In this document: in pieces, positions 17,929 to 27,516 of the stretch | Numbering within the stretch: position 1 is the stretch's first letter | Layout of the letters: every line of letters begins with the position of its first letter | Assembly (NCBI GenBank): GCA_913064945.1 | Contig: CAJYAN010000004.1 | Coordinates: 174,001-238,000, forward strand | DNA from: an uncultured Gammaproteobacteria bacterium | Lineage (GTDB): Bacteria > Pseudomonadota > Gammaproteobacteria > UBA6429 > Thiohalophilaceae | Reading direction: 5' to 3' | DNA length: 64,000 nt | Notes under the pieces: generated by a model | Told to the model about the DNA's origin: nothing | The model's database searches: none | What the model saw: the letters and a program-made list of their open reading frames with translations, nothing else | Program-made: the position numbers and the translations under genes

Positions 17929-17964
17929 AGTTCTCAAAATAGAGAACTTTTAGATAAAGATCAA
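17929..17964 (-). promoter_or_regulatory. lexA-dinB promoter and LexA operator
   Basis: A perfect palindrome AGTTCTC-N6-GAGAACT occupies 17929-17948 and ends one base before the lexA ATG. On the minus strand a TTGATC -35 (17959-17964) and TATTTT -10 (17936-17941) are 17 bases apart, and the operator covers the -10. The palindrome differs from the E. coli CTGT-N8-ACAG box, so it is a predicted site for this LexA type. The -10 lies so close to the ATG that the transcript would have almost no leader. Confidence 0.72.
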
Positions 17965-18344
17965 GGTGATTTTAAGTGATTGTTTTTAAATAAATAATTT
18001 TGCTAATAACAAGAAAAAATAATGAGTACAAACATCGCTGAGCTTGACGATAATGGAGTGTATGTAAATTCGTAAGTTCGTAGCCGTTATCGATTTATGC
18101 GAGTACCACACTATGAATAAGAAAATTATTCCGGCTGCCAAGGCGGTAGAGTTTGAGATACTTGCGGCTTAGTGGGGTAAGCTTAAGGGTGTGACAGCAA
18201 GACCAAAAAGCCAAAAAACGAGGTCAGTGACGGAGATGTCCCCGGGAACCCTCTGGGCCAGAGAGCCATTATTGCTAATCTTTGAAAACAGTCTTCTCTG
18301 AAGGCATATAATTTTATTTATACCAACTGATATTGGGGCGCACT
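17965..18344. other. Spacer between lexA and a secreted-protein gene
   Basis: About 380 bases with no convincing gene. Two tiny frames beginning MSTNIAEL (from 18022) and MNKKII (from 18113) end after 17 and 19 codons and look like remnants or chance. The last 60 bases probably contain the promoter of the rightward gene. Confidence 0.4.
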
Positions 18345-18893
18345 ATGAAGCAGTTATTCAGTATCCTATTATTATTCGTTTTTACGCAATGTGTGTTGGC
18401 GAGCGACGATGTAGTTATTATTGATGGTGAGTCGTTTGCCAATACGTTTGTGGGTAGTCCACCCAATGGCGATAAGCTTGTTGAGTTTATGCGCAAAGGC
18501 GAAACCTTTGAAAATTGGACGAAGTTGGTTGGTTATCGATATCAACACTTATCCAGGCTTGACAATGATCCGCAAAAGGCGGCGTTAGGACTTGAGCGAA
18601 TCGTAAAGCAGAATAACCCTAAAGCTCAGACACGAGTCATCACGAATAAACGAACAAACGAGGCTATTATTGATTTTCTGACATGGCCAAAGGATGGTAA
18701 ATACATGGAGTTTAATGTATTTCGATATGCTAAAAGCCTCGATGGTAACGCCGTTATATCTTTGCAGTTGGCATATCGATTCACGGATACCTCGGCGCAG
18801 GGAATTAAAAAAATAAAGAAAATTCGTGCCGCCTGGGTTAGTCAGGCGGCTACTTATGACATGAGTAAAATTCACGCTTATCTTAACCCGTAA
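18345..18893 (+). CDS. Secreted/periplasmic protein of unknown function
   Basis: 182 residues from ATG 18345, beginning with a classical signal peptide (hydrophobic 5-16, likely cleavage after V-L-A-S near 20). The mature part has G-E-T-F-E-N-W-T-K-L-V and F-L-T-W-P-K-D-G-K-Y, which recall a conserved family of uncharacterised periplasmic proteins in gammaproteobacteria. No catalytic motif is evident. A TTG at 18333 could add four residues, but it would lengthen the signal peptide without a ribosome site. It stands alone between lexA and a methyltransferase-fold gene. Confidence 0.7.
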   Translation: MKQLFSILLLFVFTQCVLASDDVVIIDGESFANTFVGSPPNGDKLVEFMRKGETFENWTKLVGYRYQHLSRLDNDPQKAALGLERIVKQNNPKAQTRVITNKRTNEAIIDFLTWPKDGKYMEFNVFRYAKSLDGNAVISLQLAYRFTDTSAQGIKKIKKIRAAWVSQAATYDMSKIHAYLNP

Positions 18894-18952
18894 GTGAGGG
18901 CTAAAGTAGTCGATGTGATTTTTTGTGAGCCAAATGAGAGACTAAAGTGTTG

Positions 18953-19723
18953 ATGTCGCCTGCGCTAATTAATCAGTTGTCTCGTGGTAAATTTGTCTAC
19001 CGTTGTAAGGATGAATGGGGCGATATTCTGGTAATGGATAAAGGCGACGACAGGATCCTGACGTTTGATAGTATCCATGAGCAAAGCCGTCTCAATAAAA
19101 AACAGCCAGCTTTATTGGTGCATCTCTACACTCGCGCGATGTTGCTGGGCCTGGCACTTATCGCACCACGACATGTTACCATGTTAGGTCTGGGGAGTGG
19201 TTGTCTGCTACAGGCCTTTGACAAGATGCTGACCGCAACCGCCATTTCAGTTGTGGAGTATCGAACGTTGGTAGTCGAGGTGGCAAAGAAATATTTCTGG
19301 CTGCCGACGTCGGACAATATTGCCATTGCGGTCGCAGATGCAGAGACTTATCTGGAGGCGTCCGCGACAGCCTCGACAGATATTATATTTTCCGATCTCT
19401 ATAATGCCGAGGATATGCACCCGCTACAATTACAGACGTCATTTCTGCTCGATTGCCACCGTGTGCTCACAGAGGGTGGCTGGCTGGTTGCCAATTTCCA
19501 TCACCTGCCGGATACGACCTCGGAATTTTTTACGACGTTGGAAAAATATTTCGAGGAAATACTGATTTTCACTATTCCAACTGAAAATTATATTATCTAT
19601 GCAGGCAAACAACGTCTGGTAGCGGATCTGGACAGTTACGTGTCGCGCACGGGGCAATTCCCGCACAGTGACAAGCTTCACTATGAAAAATTATTTCGTC
19701 GGCTTGTGCGATTGACGATTTAA
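18953..19723 (+). CDS. Spermidine-synthase-like SAM-fold enzyme
   Basis: 256 residues from ATG 18953; GTG 18947 is an alternative. The Rossmann SAM-binding loop M-L-G-L-G-S-G-C-L-L is near residues 77-86, then V-V-E-Y-R supplies the acidic ribose ligand, and D-I-I-F-S-D-L-Y-N is the spermidine-synthase-type catalytic strand. The order fits the SpeE family, which transfers aminopropyl groups from decarboxylated SAM. Many SpeE-like proteins without a dedicated decarboxylase neighbour have other or unknown substrates, so the exact reaction is uncertain. Confidence 0.72.
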   Translation: MSPALINQLSRGKFVYRCKDEWGDILVMDKGDDRILTFDSIHEQSRLNKKQPALLVHLYTRAMLLGLALIAPRHVTMLGLGSGCLLQAFDKMLTATAISVVEYRTLVVEVAKKYFWLPTSDNIAIAVADAETYLEASATASTDIIFSDLYNAEDMHPLQLQTSFLLDCHRVLTEGGWLVANFHHLPDTTSEFFTTLEKYFEEILIFTIPTENYIIYAGKQRLVADLDSYVSRTGQFPHSDKLHYEKLFRRLVRLTI

Positions 19724-19863
19724 GTGATTTTTGTCTGATTCTTAGGGTCGGACCTACGTAACATATTGAAGTGTATAGATTAACAGCCAAATATATGGCT
19801 GATGGTAGGCTTAAACAGTCTTCTTTAGGTTTGAAGTGATGGCTTTAAAGATGGGGGATATTA

Positions 19864-20901
19864 ATGAAAATAACAAGAACTGACATTGATGCAGCGGTTG
19901 AAGACAATATTCTCAGTACTGAACAGGCAGATAATCTTTTTAACTTTTTAAAAGATCGCCCCAGTGTCGGGCCGAGTTTTGATTTTACCCATGTGCTGTA
20001 TTATCTGGGCGGTATGATTGCCATCGGTGCCATGACGCTGTTTATGAACCTGGGCTGGGAGTCATTCGGTGGCTGGGGCGTTTTTGTTATAGCCTTGGTT
20101 TATGGTGTGATAGGGCTGAAGCTTACCAAGGTCTTCCAGAGCAGGGGCTATGCTATCCCCGCCGGTATCTGTGCGGTGTTTGCCGTTGGTATGACGCCAT
20201 TAGCAATTTACGGTCTACAACAGGCATTAGGTTTCTGGCCGGATGATTCGGTTTACCGTGATTACCATCGCTATATAAAATGGCACTGGATCTATATGGA
20301 GCTTGGCACCCTGGCGGCAGGCATGGTGGTGGCATGGCGTTATCAATATCCGTTTCTGATTATGCCGATTGCCGTCACGCTGTGGTATATGTCCATGGAC
20401 TTAGCCCCCATGCTGGCTGGTATGGATCGACCCGATTATGAATTCCGCGCGCTCGTCTCAATGTATTTTGGTTTGCTCATGGTCTTCCTGGCCTTTTGGG
20501 TTGATATTCGCGCGCGGCACACGGCGGACTATGCCTTCTGGTTGTATCTGTTTGGCGTCATGGCCTTCTGGGGAGGCATGTCGATGCAACACTCGGATAG
20601 TGAGTTGAATAAGTTTATTTACTTCTGTATCAACCTTGTCATGATTGGCATAGGCGTCATCGTCGTCAGACGTGTCTTTGTCATTTTCGGTGCGCTCGGC
20701 GGTAGTTTCTATTTAGGACATCTCGCCTCCAGCGTTTTTAGAGATAGCTGGCTGTTTCCGGTATCGTTGACGGCTATTGGTCTACTGATTATTTATTTGG
20801 GTATATTCTGGCAGAGGCATGAGAAAGCACTGACACAAAAGATGCAGAGCCTACTGCCAAATGCCTTACGTGAACTTCTGAGATCAAAAGTGGACAGCTA
20901 G
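19864..20901 (+). CDS. DUF2157-like polytopic membrane protein
   Basis: 345 residues. A short cytoplasmic N-terminal helix pair (T-D-I-D-A-A-V-E-D-N-I-L-S-T-E-Q-A) resembles the DUF2157 start, followed by about eight to ten hydrophobic helices between residues 40 and 320 and a basic C-terminal tail. The function of the family is not known. Its 3' end overlaps the convergent AEC carrier gene by 18 bases, with no terminator visible between them. Confidence 0.6.
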   Translation: MKITRTDIDAAVEDNILSTEQADNLFNFLKDRPSVGPSFDFTHVLYYLGGMIAIGAMTLFMNLGWESFGGWGVFVIALVYGVIGLKLTKVFQSRGYAIPAGICAVFAVGMTPLAIYGLQQALGFWPDDSVYRDYHRYIKWHWIYMELGTLAAGMVVAWRYQYPFLIMPIAVTLWYMSMDLAPMLAGMDRPDYEFRALVSMYFGLLMVFLAFWVDIRARHTADYAFWLYLFGVMAFWGGMSMQHSDSELNKFIYFCINLVMIGIGVIVVRRVFVIFGALGGSFYLGHLASSVFRDSWLFPVSLTAIGLLIIYLGIFWQRHEKALTQKMQSLLPNALRELLRSKVDS

Positions 20902-21822
20902 TCCCGTGAGCAGCATTGATGACAGCAAGGGCATGACAAGAAAGGCGAGCAGGGTCTGAAAGGAAATGATCGAGGCCATGGCTTCAGTGTCGCCGCCCAA
21001 TTGTCGTGCCAGGATATAGGATGAGGAGGCGGTCGGAGTCATAAAGGCAATGAGTACCACCCCTGCGGCAATGCCATTTAAACCGGTGAAGTGAATCAAC
21101 AAGGCGGCCGTCAACGGTTTTACCCCGAACTGCACCAGACAGGAAATTATGATGGCATTTACGTGGCCATGGACCGTGCGAGGCCTTAGCGCGGCACCCA
21201 CGGCCAGGAGTCCAAAGGGCAGGGCCGCCCGGCCAATGACCTCAGAAATATTGTCGCTGACGCCGGGTAGGCCAATCCCCGTCAAACTGAGGAACCAGCC
21301 AATTGCACAACCGATGATTAGCGGGTTGCCAACAATAGTACGGATAAAGGGTGCTATGCCGCGTAGTCCAGCCTTGCCCCATACGGCGAACGCGGCGATA
21401 CAAAAGAGATTGATCAGGACTATCATAAAGCCAGCGGCGACGGAACTAAGGGCCAGGCCGCTGATGCCAAACAGACCCTGGGCGATGGAGAGTGCGATAT
21501 AAGTATTAAAGCGGATCCCGCCCTGGAAAATTGAGGTAAACGTGGCCGGGCTTTCGGTCGGTCGAAGGCGATAGTAAAACACCAACACCAGGGCAGAAAC
21601 AACAAGTGTCATGCTAACGACAAATAAAATGCTCGGCCAGGGGGAGCCTCCCAGCGTTTGCCTGCCAAGGGTGTGAATAAGCAAGGCGGGAAATAATATA
21701 AAGTAGGTCAGTTTTTCCATGCCGGCCCAGGCGGCCTCGGGTAGAAACTGGGTACGCTTCAGGCCATAACCAAGCATGATTAGCGCCAGGATCGGGGCAA
21801 GGGCAGTGGCAAAGGTATTCAC
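20884..21822 (-). CDS. AEC-family (auxin efflux carrier) transporter
   Basis: 312 residues with ten predicted membrane helices in two repeats, the layout of the AEC/bile-acid-arsenite superfamily. Landmarks are the N-terminal L-A-P-I-L-A-L-I-M-L-G-Y-G, N-P-L-I-I-G-C-A-I-G-W in the middle, and M-T-P-T-A-S-S-S-Y-I-L-A-R-Q near the end. Bacterial members export or import dicarboxylates such as malate and malonate; the substrate here is unknown. It converges with and overlaps the DUF2157-like gene. Confidence 0.85.
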   Translation of the reverse strand: MNTFATALAPILALIMLGYGLKRTQFLPEAAWAGMEKLTYFILFPALLIHTLGRQTLGGSPWPSILFVVSMTLVVSALVLVFYYRLRPTESPATFTSIFQGGIRFNTYIALSIAQGLFGISGLALSSVAAGFMIVLINLFCIAAFAVWGKAGLRGIAPFIRTIVGNPLIIGCAIGWFLSLTGIGLPGVSDNISEVIGRAALPFGLLAVGAALRPRTVHGHVNAIIISCLVQFGVKPLTAALLIHFTGLNGIAAGVVLIAFMTPTASSSYILARQLGGDTEAMASIISFQTLLAFLVMPLLSSMLLTGLAVHF

Positions 21823-22699
21823 AAACAGCAGTCCCTACAGATAAACAACTCCCACAGCATACCTTTGCTGTTAAATGATTCGCAACCACGATATGTGGTG
21901 CCTTTGATGAGCATGGAGGCTGACGACAGCATCGCAGGCGGAGAGTGGTGGCCCCTCAGGAATAGTCCGCGGGTGGTCATAGTGATAGTCAACGGCGTAA
22001 AGTGTGCGTATTAGTATATGGGAAACTAAACCTCACTACGGGCTTCGGTATCGGGCAATCCGCCAGAATGAGCCTGAACCCTGTCTCTCAATCGGTCCCG
22101 GGCGACATGACATCATTTCTTGAGTATGACCTCGCGACAGTAAAGGCAGGTTCGTGATAGACATTGCCGTTGGCATGGAAGAGGATACGCGCAATTACTT
22201 CGACCGTGAGATTGCCGGTGTCAAAAATGATCAGCTTCAGGATTTATCTAACCATGGCGGTAGAGTAAATCGGCGAGTCGAACTTTGCTATTTCAGTCCA
22301 GCGAACTGCTGGAAGAGGCGTGATGCGAGGGAATGTCGAGCAGTGTACATAATGATGCTGTGTCACATACGGAACTGGAGTGGCGTGATTCAATGCTCAT
22401 TGGTGCTAGTGTCCCTGTGGAAGGTGCCCCTCGTGTCACGGCATTCAGGCGATGCGGACGCAGCCGAACGTGGTCAAACGCCATCAGCGCATGGTGTCGA
22501 CACCGTTCAGCGATAACGTATCACTTTGCGGAAGGGGCAGTTCGAAGTCGATTCGCCCGGTCGGTCCACTAAGGGACGACCGACGGGGAGAATCCTCGGG
22601 TATTTTGCGCTAATATTAAAGTGATAAATGATTATAAGTGATACAGGCCTTAAGGATGAACAAAGGACGGGGTTAAAAACAATAACAAGGAATGCCAGT
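21823..22699. other. Long non-coding stretch
   Basis: About 880 bases without a gene that can be supported. Frames of up to 120 codons (22154-22516) show no recognisable family and odd composition, so they are not called. A perfect GTCGGTC/GACCGAC dyad without a T-run lies at about 22559-22585. The region may hold degraded coding sequence. Confidence 0.4.
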
Positions 22700-23266
22700 A
22701 TGCTTAAAAATATCATGACAATAGGGCTTGCCGTGGTAGTTGGGTTTGGGGCCATGTACGCCTATGGCAGGTTTTTTGATGACAGTCGCCAGACCAGAGT
22801 AACCGTAAACTCGATCAAAAAGATTGCCGAGTCGGCGGCAATTGAATACAACATGTCGGTGATTAAAGAACAAACGAAAAAAAAGAAGTTTATTGAATGG
22901 AAGGACGCAAAGTTTCTGGTCTTACTTACCGGCAAAATCAGGGGTAGTGTTGATCTCAATAATGCTACTGTGAGAATCGACAAAGAGAAGAAAACAGTCG
23001 ATATCAAGTTTAGAAAAAACGCCGTCAAAATATCCAACCCGGAAATCGGTCCGGATGATATCAAAATTATCACTGTCTCGGACCCGAATATTTTTCATAA
23101 GCTCAACGACAGGGATCGCAATAAAGGCCAGACAGCGGCCATTAAGCTGCTGCGACAATCGGTTTTGGATAAAGGAATCGTGCAACAAACCAAAAATCAG
23201 GCGACGTTGGTGTTGCAAAACTTCCTGGCAGCACTGGACTATAAAAGTAGTATTTCTTTCCTATAA
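22700..23266 (+). CDS. DUF4230-family membrane-anchored protein
   Basis: 188 residues from ATG 22700, with AAGGA 9 bases upstream; the longer in-frame reading from 22628 has no such site. One membrane helix at about 5-22 is followed by an extracytoplasmic domain. G-K-I-R-G-S-V-D-L-N-N-A-T-V then alternating charged strands with N-P-E-I fits DUF4230, a family of unknown role. It lies alone, followed by about 235 bases before the ferritin-like gene. Confidence 0.68.
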   Translation: MLKNIMTIGLAVVVGFGAMYAYGRFFDDSRQTRVTVNSIKKIAESAAIEYNMSVIKEQTKKKKFIEWKDAKFLVLLTGKIRGSVDLNNATVRIDKEKKTVDIKFRKNAVKISNPEIGPDDIKIITVSDPNIFHKLNDRDRNKGQTAAIKLLRQSVLDKGIVQQTKNQATLVLQNFLAALDYKSSISFL

Positions 23267-23502
23267 TGATAAGTCCTGATTTGAGGCTTAAAGACTATTC
23301 GCTGCCGATTTGTGCGCTGTGCGAAAATCTGCCATCGGGAGGACGATAGACGAACTTGTCGGGCCGAACTGTGGTCTACTACAGACACAAGAATGCCCCG
23401 TGACACGTTTGGCCAGACAAGTCATGGGGACGATACGCTATCTGACAGTCAATGACGGGCATGACCATGGTCGTCTTAACCGTTTTAACAAGGAGCAGTA
23501 GA

Positions 23503-24450
23503 ATGGGTAGCCTGTTTGAGTCACGCGGACACTCCGCTAAAATAAACGCTCTTGCCAGCAAAGCTGAGCAAGATGAACCTGATGTCATGACTTCTTCTAT
23601 CGGCAAGTCGATAACCCGGGTGCGTGGCAGGCAGCGGAATGAGACACACTGGTGCGTAGCGGATATTGAATGGCAGCATATCGACCACGCACGTATCCGC
23701 GATAACCTGGCGCTTTACTACGTCGTTACAGGGGCGTCGTTTGTTGAGACAGCCGCAGACCTGTATACCTCCAACCTGGTGGAATTCTTTCCTGACCCTG
23801 AGGCCCAACAATGGTTAATCAACTACTGGCAACCGGAGGAATTGCAGCATGGACTGGCCTTGCGTACGTATGTTGAAACGGTCTGGCCGGAGCTTGACTG
23901 GGCCTCTGGCTATCAGCAATTTTTAGCCGAATATTCGCAACTCTGTACAGTGGAGGCGCTCGAATCCAGCCGTGCTCTGGAAATGGTGGCGCGTTGTGTT
24001 ATCGAGGCGGGCACATCTACTTTCTATAGCACGTTGCAACGTATTAGTGATGAGCCTGTCTTGAAGACCTTGACGGGATTGATCGCTCAGGATGAAGTTA
24101 GTCATTACAATCATTTCCGGCATTTCTTCGAAGCCTACCAGCAGCAGGAACACATTGGTCGCATGGGGGTCGTGCATTCGCTTTATAAGCGTTTAGGCGA
24201 AGTAGAAAGTGAAGACGCCTATATCGGCCTTAAACACGCCTGGCTCATGCGCCATCCCGGACAGCCCTTTAGCGACGTACAGTTTCAGGCAATTTCGCTG
24301 ACGTTACGGCCGTTAATGATGGCACACTACCCCTATCGCATGGCACTCAAAATGCTGTTGCGACCACTGGCCCTGAATCGTACCCTGGTAAAATATTCAA
24401 TGCCTGTGCTGGAACTGGCTGCCCGGCGGCTAATGTTTAGAAAGCATTAA
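23503..24450 (+). CDS. Diiron ferritin-like protein, acyl-ACP-desaturase-like
   Basis: 315 residues from ATG 23503, with AAGGAG upstream. Six metal ligands can be placed: Glu82, Glu113 and His116 (P-E-E-L-Q-H) in the first helix pair, and Glu168, Glu198 and His201 (Q-D-E-V-S-H) in the second. The spacings (31, 55 and 30 residues between the Glu positions) resemble plant-type soluble acyl-ACP desaturases. A di-iron oxidase or desaturase acting on an acyl chain is plausible but not shown. The first ~35 residues are low in known motifs. A bactofilin gene follows about 220 bases later. Confidence 0.68.
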   Translation: MGSLFESRGHSAKINALASKAEQDEPDVMTSSIGKSITRVRGRQRNETHWCVADIEWQHIDHARIRDNLALYYVVTGASFVETAADLYTSNLVEFFPDPEAQQWLINYWQPEELQHGLALRTYVETVWPELDWASGYQQFLAEYSQLCTVEALESSRALEMVARCVIEAGTSTFYSTLQRISDEPVLKTLTGLIAQDEVSHYNHFRHFFEAYQQQEHIGRMGVVHSLYKRLGEVESEDAYIGLKHAWLMRHPGQPFSDVQFQAISLTLRPLMMAHYPYRMALKMLLRPLALNRTLVKYSMPVLELAARRLMFRKH

Positions 24451-24670
24451 AGTGTTACTGGTAACAACAAGCTGAAGTTGTGCTTGAATGATAGAGGTAT
24501 GGAATGCCGCTTCAGGGGATTGACGGACTGACCGGCGGTTAAGCGAATTCGCCAGATGTGATGCAGTTCAAACTATCCGGTTTCAAGTGACTTCATAATT
24601 CTTCGACACAGATGTTTGATTCCAGCCAGGAAAATAACTTTTTATCCAGACACGTATTTTGGAGAACGCC

Positions 24671-25183
24671 ATGATTGATATGAAACAAATTAAGGAAAAT
24701 GTCTCAAACCGGATCAAGCCGCATCAGACAGCGGAAATTCCGGCTGACTTCCCCGTACGTGAAAGCAAACCGGTCGTCAGTGCGCGTGATAATACCGCGG
24801 CTATTGGGGCATCAATTCGCATCAAGGGAGATGTGAGTGGTGATGAAAACCTGGTGATTCAGGGACATGTCGAAGGCACAATCAAGCTACAGGGTCACAA
24901 TGTCACAATTAGCAAGACCGGCAAGGTCAGGGCAAATATCGAGGCCAACCAGATTATTGTCGAGGGTGAATTACAGGGCGATATGCTGGGCGAGGAGAAA
25001 GTTATCATCCGTGAGACCGGTAATGTGTATGGCAATATCATCGCGCCGCGGGTGACACTCGAAGATGGCGCGATGTTCAAGGGCAGCATTGAAATGGAGC
25101 CACGCCAAAAGGGGATGGCTGCGCCCGCACCTGCCAGCAATACACTGTCGGGGAGCGATAATACGGATCGTAAGACCGCTTAG
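24671..25183 (+). CDS. Bactofilin (polymer-forming cytoskeletal protein)
   Basis: 170 residues from ATG 24671, with GGAG 6 bases upstream. The central ~100 residues form the right-handed beta-helix of bactofilins: I-G-A-S-I-R-I-K-G-D-V-S-G-D-E-N, then I-Q-G-H-V-E-G-T-I and later G-N-V-Y-G-N-I-I-A-P. Flanking tails are flexible, and the C-terminal one is Pro/Ala-rich. Bactofilins polymerise without nucleotide and scaffold cell-wall or polar structures. The next gene begins 11 bases after its stop, so the two are probably one operon. Confidence 0.92.
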   Translation: MIDMKQIKENVSNRIKPHQTAEIPADFPVRESKPVVSARDNTAAIGASIRIKGDVSGDENLVIQGHVEGTIKLQGHNVTISKTGKVRANIEANQIIVEGELQGDMLGEEKVIIRETGNVYGNIIAPRVTLEDGAMFKGSIEMEPRQKGMAAPAPASNTLSGSDNTDRKTA

Positions 25184-25194
25184 GTGCTTTTATT

Positions 25195-25818
25195 ATGATG
25201 CCGATGCGTGCGGTTAATACCGCCGCCGAACAGGATGCGCGTTATCAGATGAATAGCCCGCTCCTGTTTGGCGCGCTGCAGGCGCTGTCGCCGGACTCGT
25301 CTATCGGACTACTGGACCTGGCCCCCGCCAATGCCAGTCTGCTGGATTATTTTGCCGAGTATTACTGTAAATTATATTTACCTGGCTGCCGGGATGAACT
25401 GCTGAGCCTGGACACAGGGATTGATAGCGGGCAGCCGCCATTGGCGGTAACCATGGCAAGCCTGCTACCCTTACGACAAGCACAGGGTAGACCGCTGGAC
25501 CTTGTCCTGCTCTGGGATTTACCGAATTATCTGGATCAGTCGGTATTGTCGGCGCTCATTAGTTACCTTGCGACACATTCTAGCCGAGATACAGTGCTGC
25601 ACACGTATGTCCATACTCGTCAGACAATGCCGGACGCGCCTGGCGACTATCGCCTGACGGTAGAACAAAAGGTGAAGGTGGAAATATCGACGGCGTGGAA
25701 TACCGGCAGTCCGGGATTCTATCTGGAATTGATCAACAAGGTCTTCACTCCATTTCGCGTCGATCGGGGCATGTTACTGGCCAATGGTCTGCAGGAATAT
25801 ATTCTACGCAGGGCCTGA
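25195..25818 (+). CDS. Unknown protein co-transcribed with bactofilin, possible degenerate Rossmann fold
   Basis: 207 residues; ATGs at 25195, 25198 and 25204 are all possible starts. No family is recognised with certainty. The succession I-G-L-L-D-L-A-P-A-N-A, then P-L-D-L-V-L-L-W-D-L-P-N-Y-L, then a strand ending in H-T-Y-V-H-T-R looks like the skeleton of a class I methyltransferase. The glycine-rich SAM loop is absent (D-L-A-P-A-N-A instead of G-x-G-x-G). It may be a non-catalytic partner of the bactofilin. It converges on aceB, with 27 bases between stops. Confidence 0.6.
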   Translation: MMPMRAVNTAAEQDARYQMNSPLLFGALQALSPDSSIGLLDLAPANASLLDYFAEYYCKLYLPGCRDELLSLDTGIDSGQPPLAVTMASLLPLRQAQGRPLDLVLLWDLPNYLDQSVLSALISYLATHSSRDTVLHTYVHTRQTMPDAPGDYRLTVEQKVKVEISTAWNTGSPGFYLELINKVFTPFRVDRGMLLANGLQEYILRRA

Positions 25819-25845
25819 ATGTGCGTCATAGTGGCTTCTCCCTAT

Positions 25846-27471
25846 TCAATGTTGTTGTTTATTCTGTTCAATTTTCAGTAGTTGTGTATAGGCGGGTAAT
25901 GTCAGGAATTCAGCAAACTCACGATCCAGACATAAATGCTCGAAGATTTCACGTGCTATCTGGAAGTAACCGCTCGTAAAATGATCGGCATCGACCGCAT
26001 TTTGTAGCGGCGGCATTTCTTCATCAAAGATTTGACACAGGCGTGCGCTATCTAAGGGGATATCACCGATGATGGCGTGATGATGTCGCCATTGCCAGAT
26101 CTGCGCGCGGGAAATCTCGGCGGTAGCGGCATCTTCCATCAGGTGATAAATCGGTACCGCCCCAGTACCGCCCAACCAGGCCGCCAGATACTGGATGCCA
26201 ACGCGTATGTTGTAACGCAGTCCCGCGTCGGTGCGGTCACCCGTAGGAACTTCGACCAGATCGGCGGCGCTAACCTGCACATCGTCGCGCTTACGTTCGA
26301 TTTGATTTTCTGCAGGCATGTGGGCATCGAAGACCTCGCGCGCGACGGACACCAGCGCGGGGTGCGCCACCCAGGTACCGTCATGACCGTCCTGTACTTC
26401 GCGCAGTTTGTCGGCGCGTACGTTTTCAGTCACTACCAGGTCGGCCGCCTCATCATTTTTAATCGGGAGTTGTGCAGCCATACCGCCCATGGCATGCACG
26501 TTGCGCCGGTGACAGGTTTGAATGAGCAGTTGTGAATAGGCACGCATGAAGGGCTGAGTCATCGTAACCTGTTGTCTGTCAGGGAGTATATACTCGGGAC
26601 GATTTCGGAAACGCTTAATGAAGCTGAAAATATAGTCCCAGCGGCCACAGTTAAGACCGGCAGAGTGTTGCCTCAATTCATAGAGGATCTCGTGCATCTC
26701 AAAGGCTGCCGGAAGAGTCTCGATCAACACCGTGGCCTTGATACTGCCGCGTGCGATGCCGAGACGGTCTTGTGCGTGATTAAAAATATCGTTCCATAAG
26801 CGCGCTTCCAGATGACTTTCCATCTTCGGTAAATAGAAATAGGGTCCACTGCCGTTTTCGAGCAGTAGCCGGGCGTTGTGATAAAAATACAGACCGAAAT
26901 CGAACAGCGCGGCGGGTACAGGCTCGCCGCTGACGTACATGTGTTGTTCCCATAAGTGCCAGCCGCGTGGACGAACCAGCAGCACCGCAGGCTTGTCATT
27001 TAATACATAGTGTTTACCACTGACGGGGTCGTCATAGTCAAGTTGGCGTGTGATGGCATTGTGCAGATTGTGTTGACCCTCGATGAGGTTGGTCCAGGTT
27101 GGTGTAGTGGCATCTTCAAAATCGGCCATATAGCACTTTGCCCCTGAATTGAGGGCATTGATCACCATTTTGCGATCCGTTGGCCCGGTAATCTCGACAC
27201 GGCGGTCCAGTAGATCATCTGGTAGCGGCGCCACCTGCCAGTCGTCATCACGTACTGAGCGTGTTTGCGGTAAAAAATCCAGTGCTTCGCCCTTATCCAG
27301 CTGTGACTGACGTAGCTGTCGTGCGGCGAGGCATGCCTTCACGCGAGGGGCAAAGCGGGTGGCCAATGTTGTTACCAGATTGAGCGCCTCGGGAGTCAGT
27401 ATGTCCTCACGTGCCATCTCACTTGGCCGGGCCTTATGAGGTTCGATGAGCTCATACGTGGCGGCGGGCAT
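25846..27471 (-). CDS. aceB: Malate synthase A
   Basis: 541 residues, normal for the A-form that condenses glyoxylate with acetyl-CoA to malate. Visible landmarks are the [10 protein letters not shown] segment, [12 protein letters not shown] (catalytic and metal residues), G-R-W-D-Y-I-F, and the G-M-A-A-Q-L-P and G-T-W-V-A-H-P stretches. The start ATG at 27471 follows GAGGAATTA. It is the last gene of a run dctP-dctQ-dctM-aceB, 45 bases after dctM. No isocitrate lyase is present, so its glyoxylate may come from the imported substrate. Confidence 0.95.
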   Translation of the reverse strand: MPAATYELIEPHKARPSEMAREDILTPEALNLVTTLATRFAPRVKACLAARQLRQSQLDKGEALDFLPQTRSVRDDDWQVAPLPDDLLDRRVEITGPTDRKMVINALNSGAKCYMADFEDATTPTWTNLIEGQHNLHNAITRQLDYDDPVSGKHYVLNDKPAVLLVRPRGWHLWEQHMYVSGEPVPAALFDFGLYFYHNARLLLENGSGPYFYLPKMESHLEARLWNDIFNHAQDRLGIARGSIKATVLIETLPAAFEMHEILYELRQHSAGLNCGRWDYIFSFIKRFRNRPEYILPDRQQVTMTQPFMRAYSQLLIQTCHRRNVHAMGGMAAQLPIKNDEAADLVVTENVRADKLREVQDGHDGTWVAHPALVSVAREVFDAHMPAENQIERKRDDVQVSAADLVEVPTGDRTDAGLRYNIRVGIQYLAAWLGGTGAVPIYHLMEDAATAEISRAQIWQWRHHHAIIGDIPLDSARLCQIFDEEMPPLQNAVDADHFTSGYFQIAREIFEHLCLDREFAEFLTLPAYTQLLKIEQNKQQH

Positions 27472-27516
27472 TACTAATTCCTCGCGTCAGCCTGCGGAGA
27501 TGATCGACCGTCTAAC

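Noticed and set aside
18022-18172. Two tiny frames (MSTNIAEL and MNKKII starts) upstream of the secreted-protein gene
   Set aside because: They stop after 17 and 19 codons and have no support beyond a start codon. The second begins like the porin at 57350, but the likeness does not continue.
22154-22516. 120-codon plus-strand frame in the 21.8-22.7 kb spacer
   Set aside because: No family resemblance, no ribosome site and irregular composition; may be degraded sequence, but no function can be supported.
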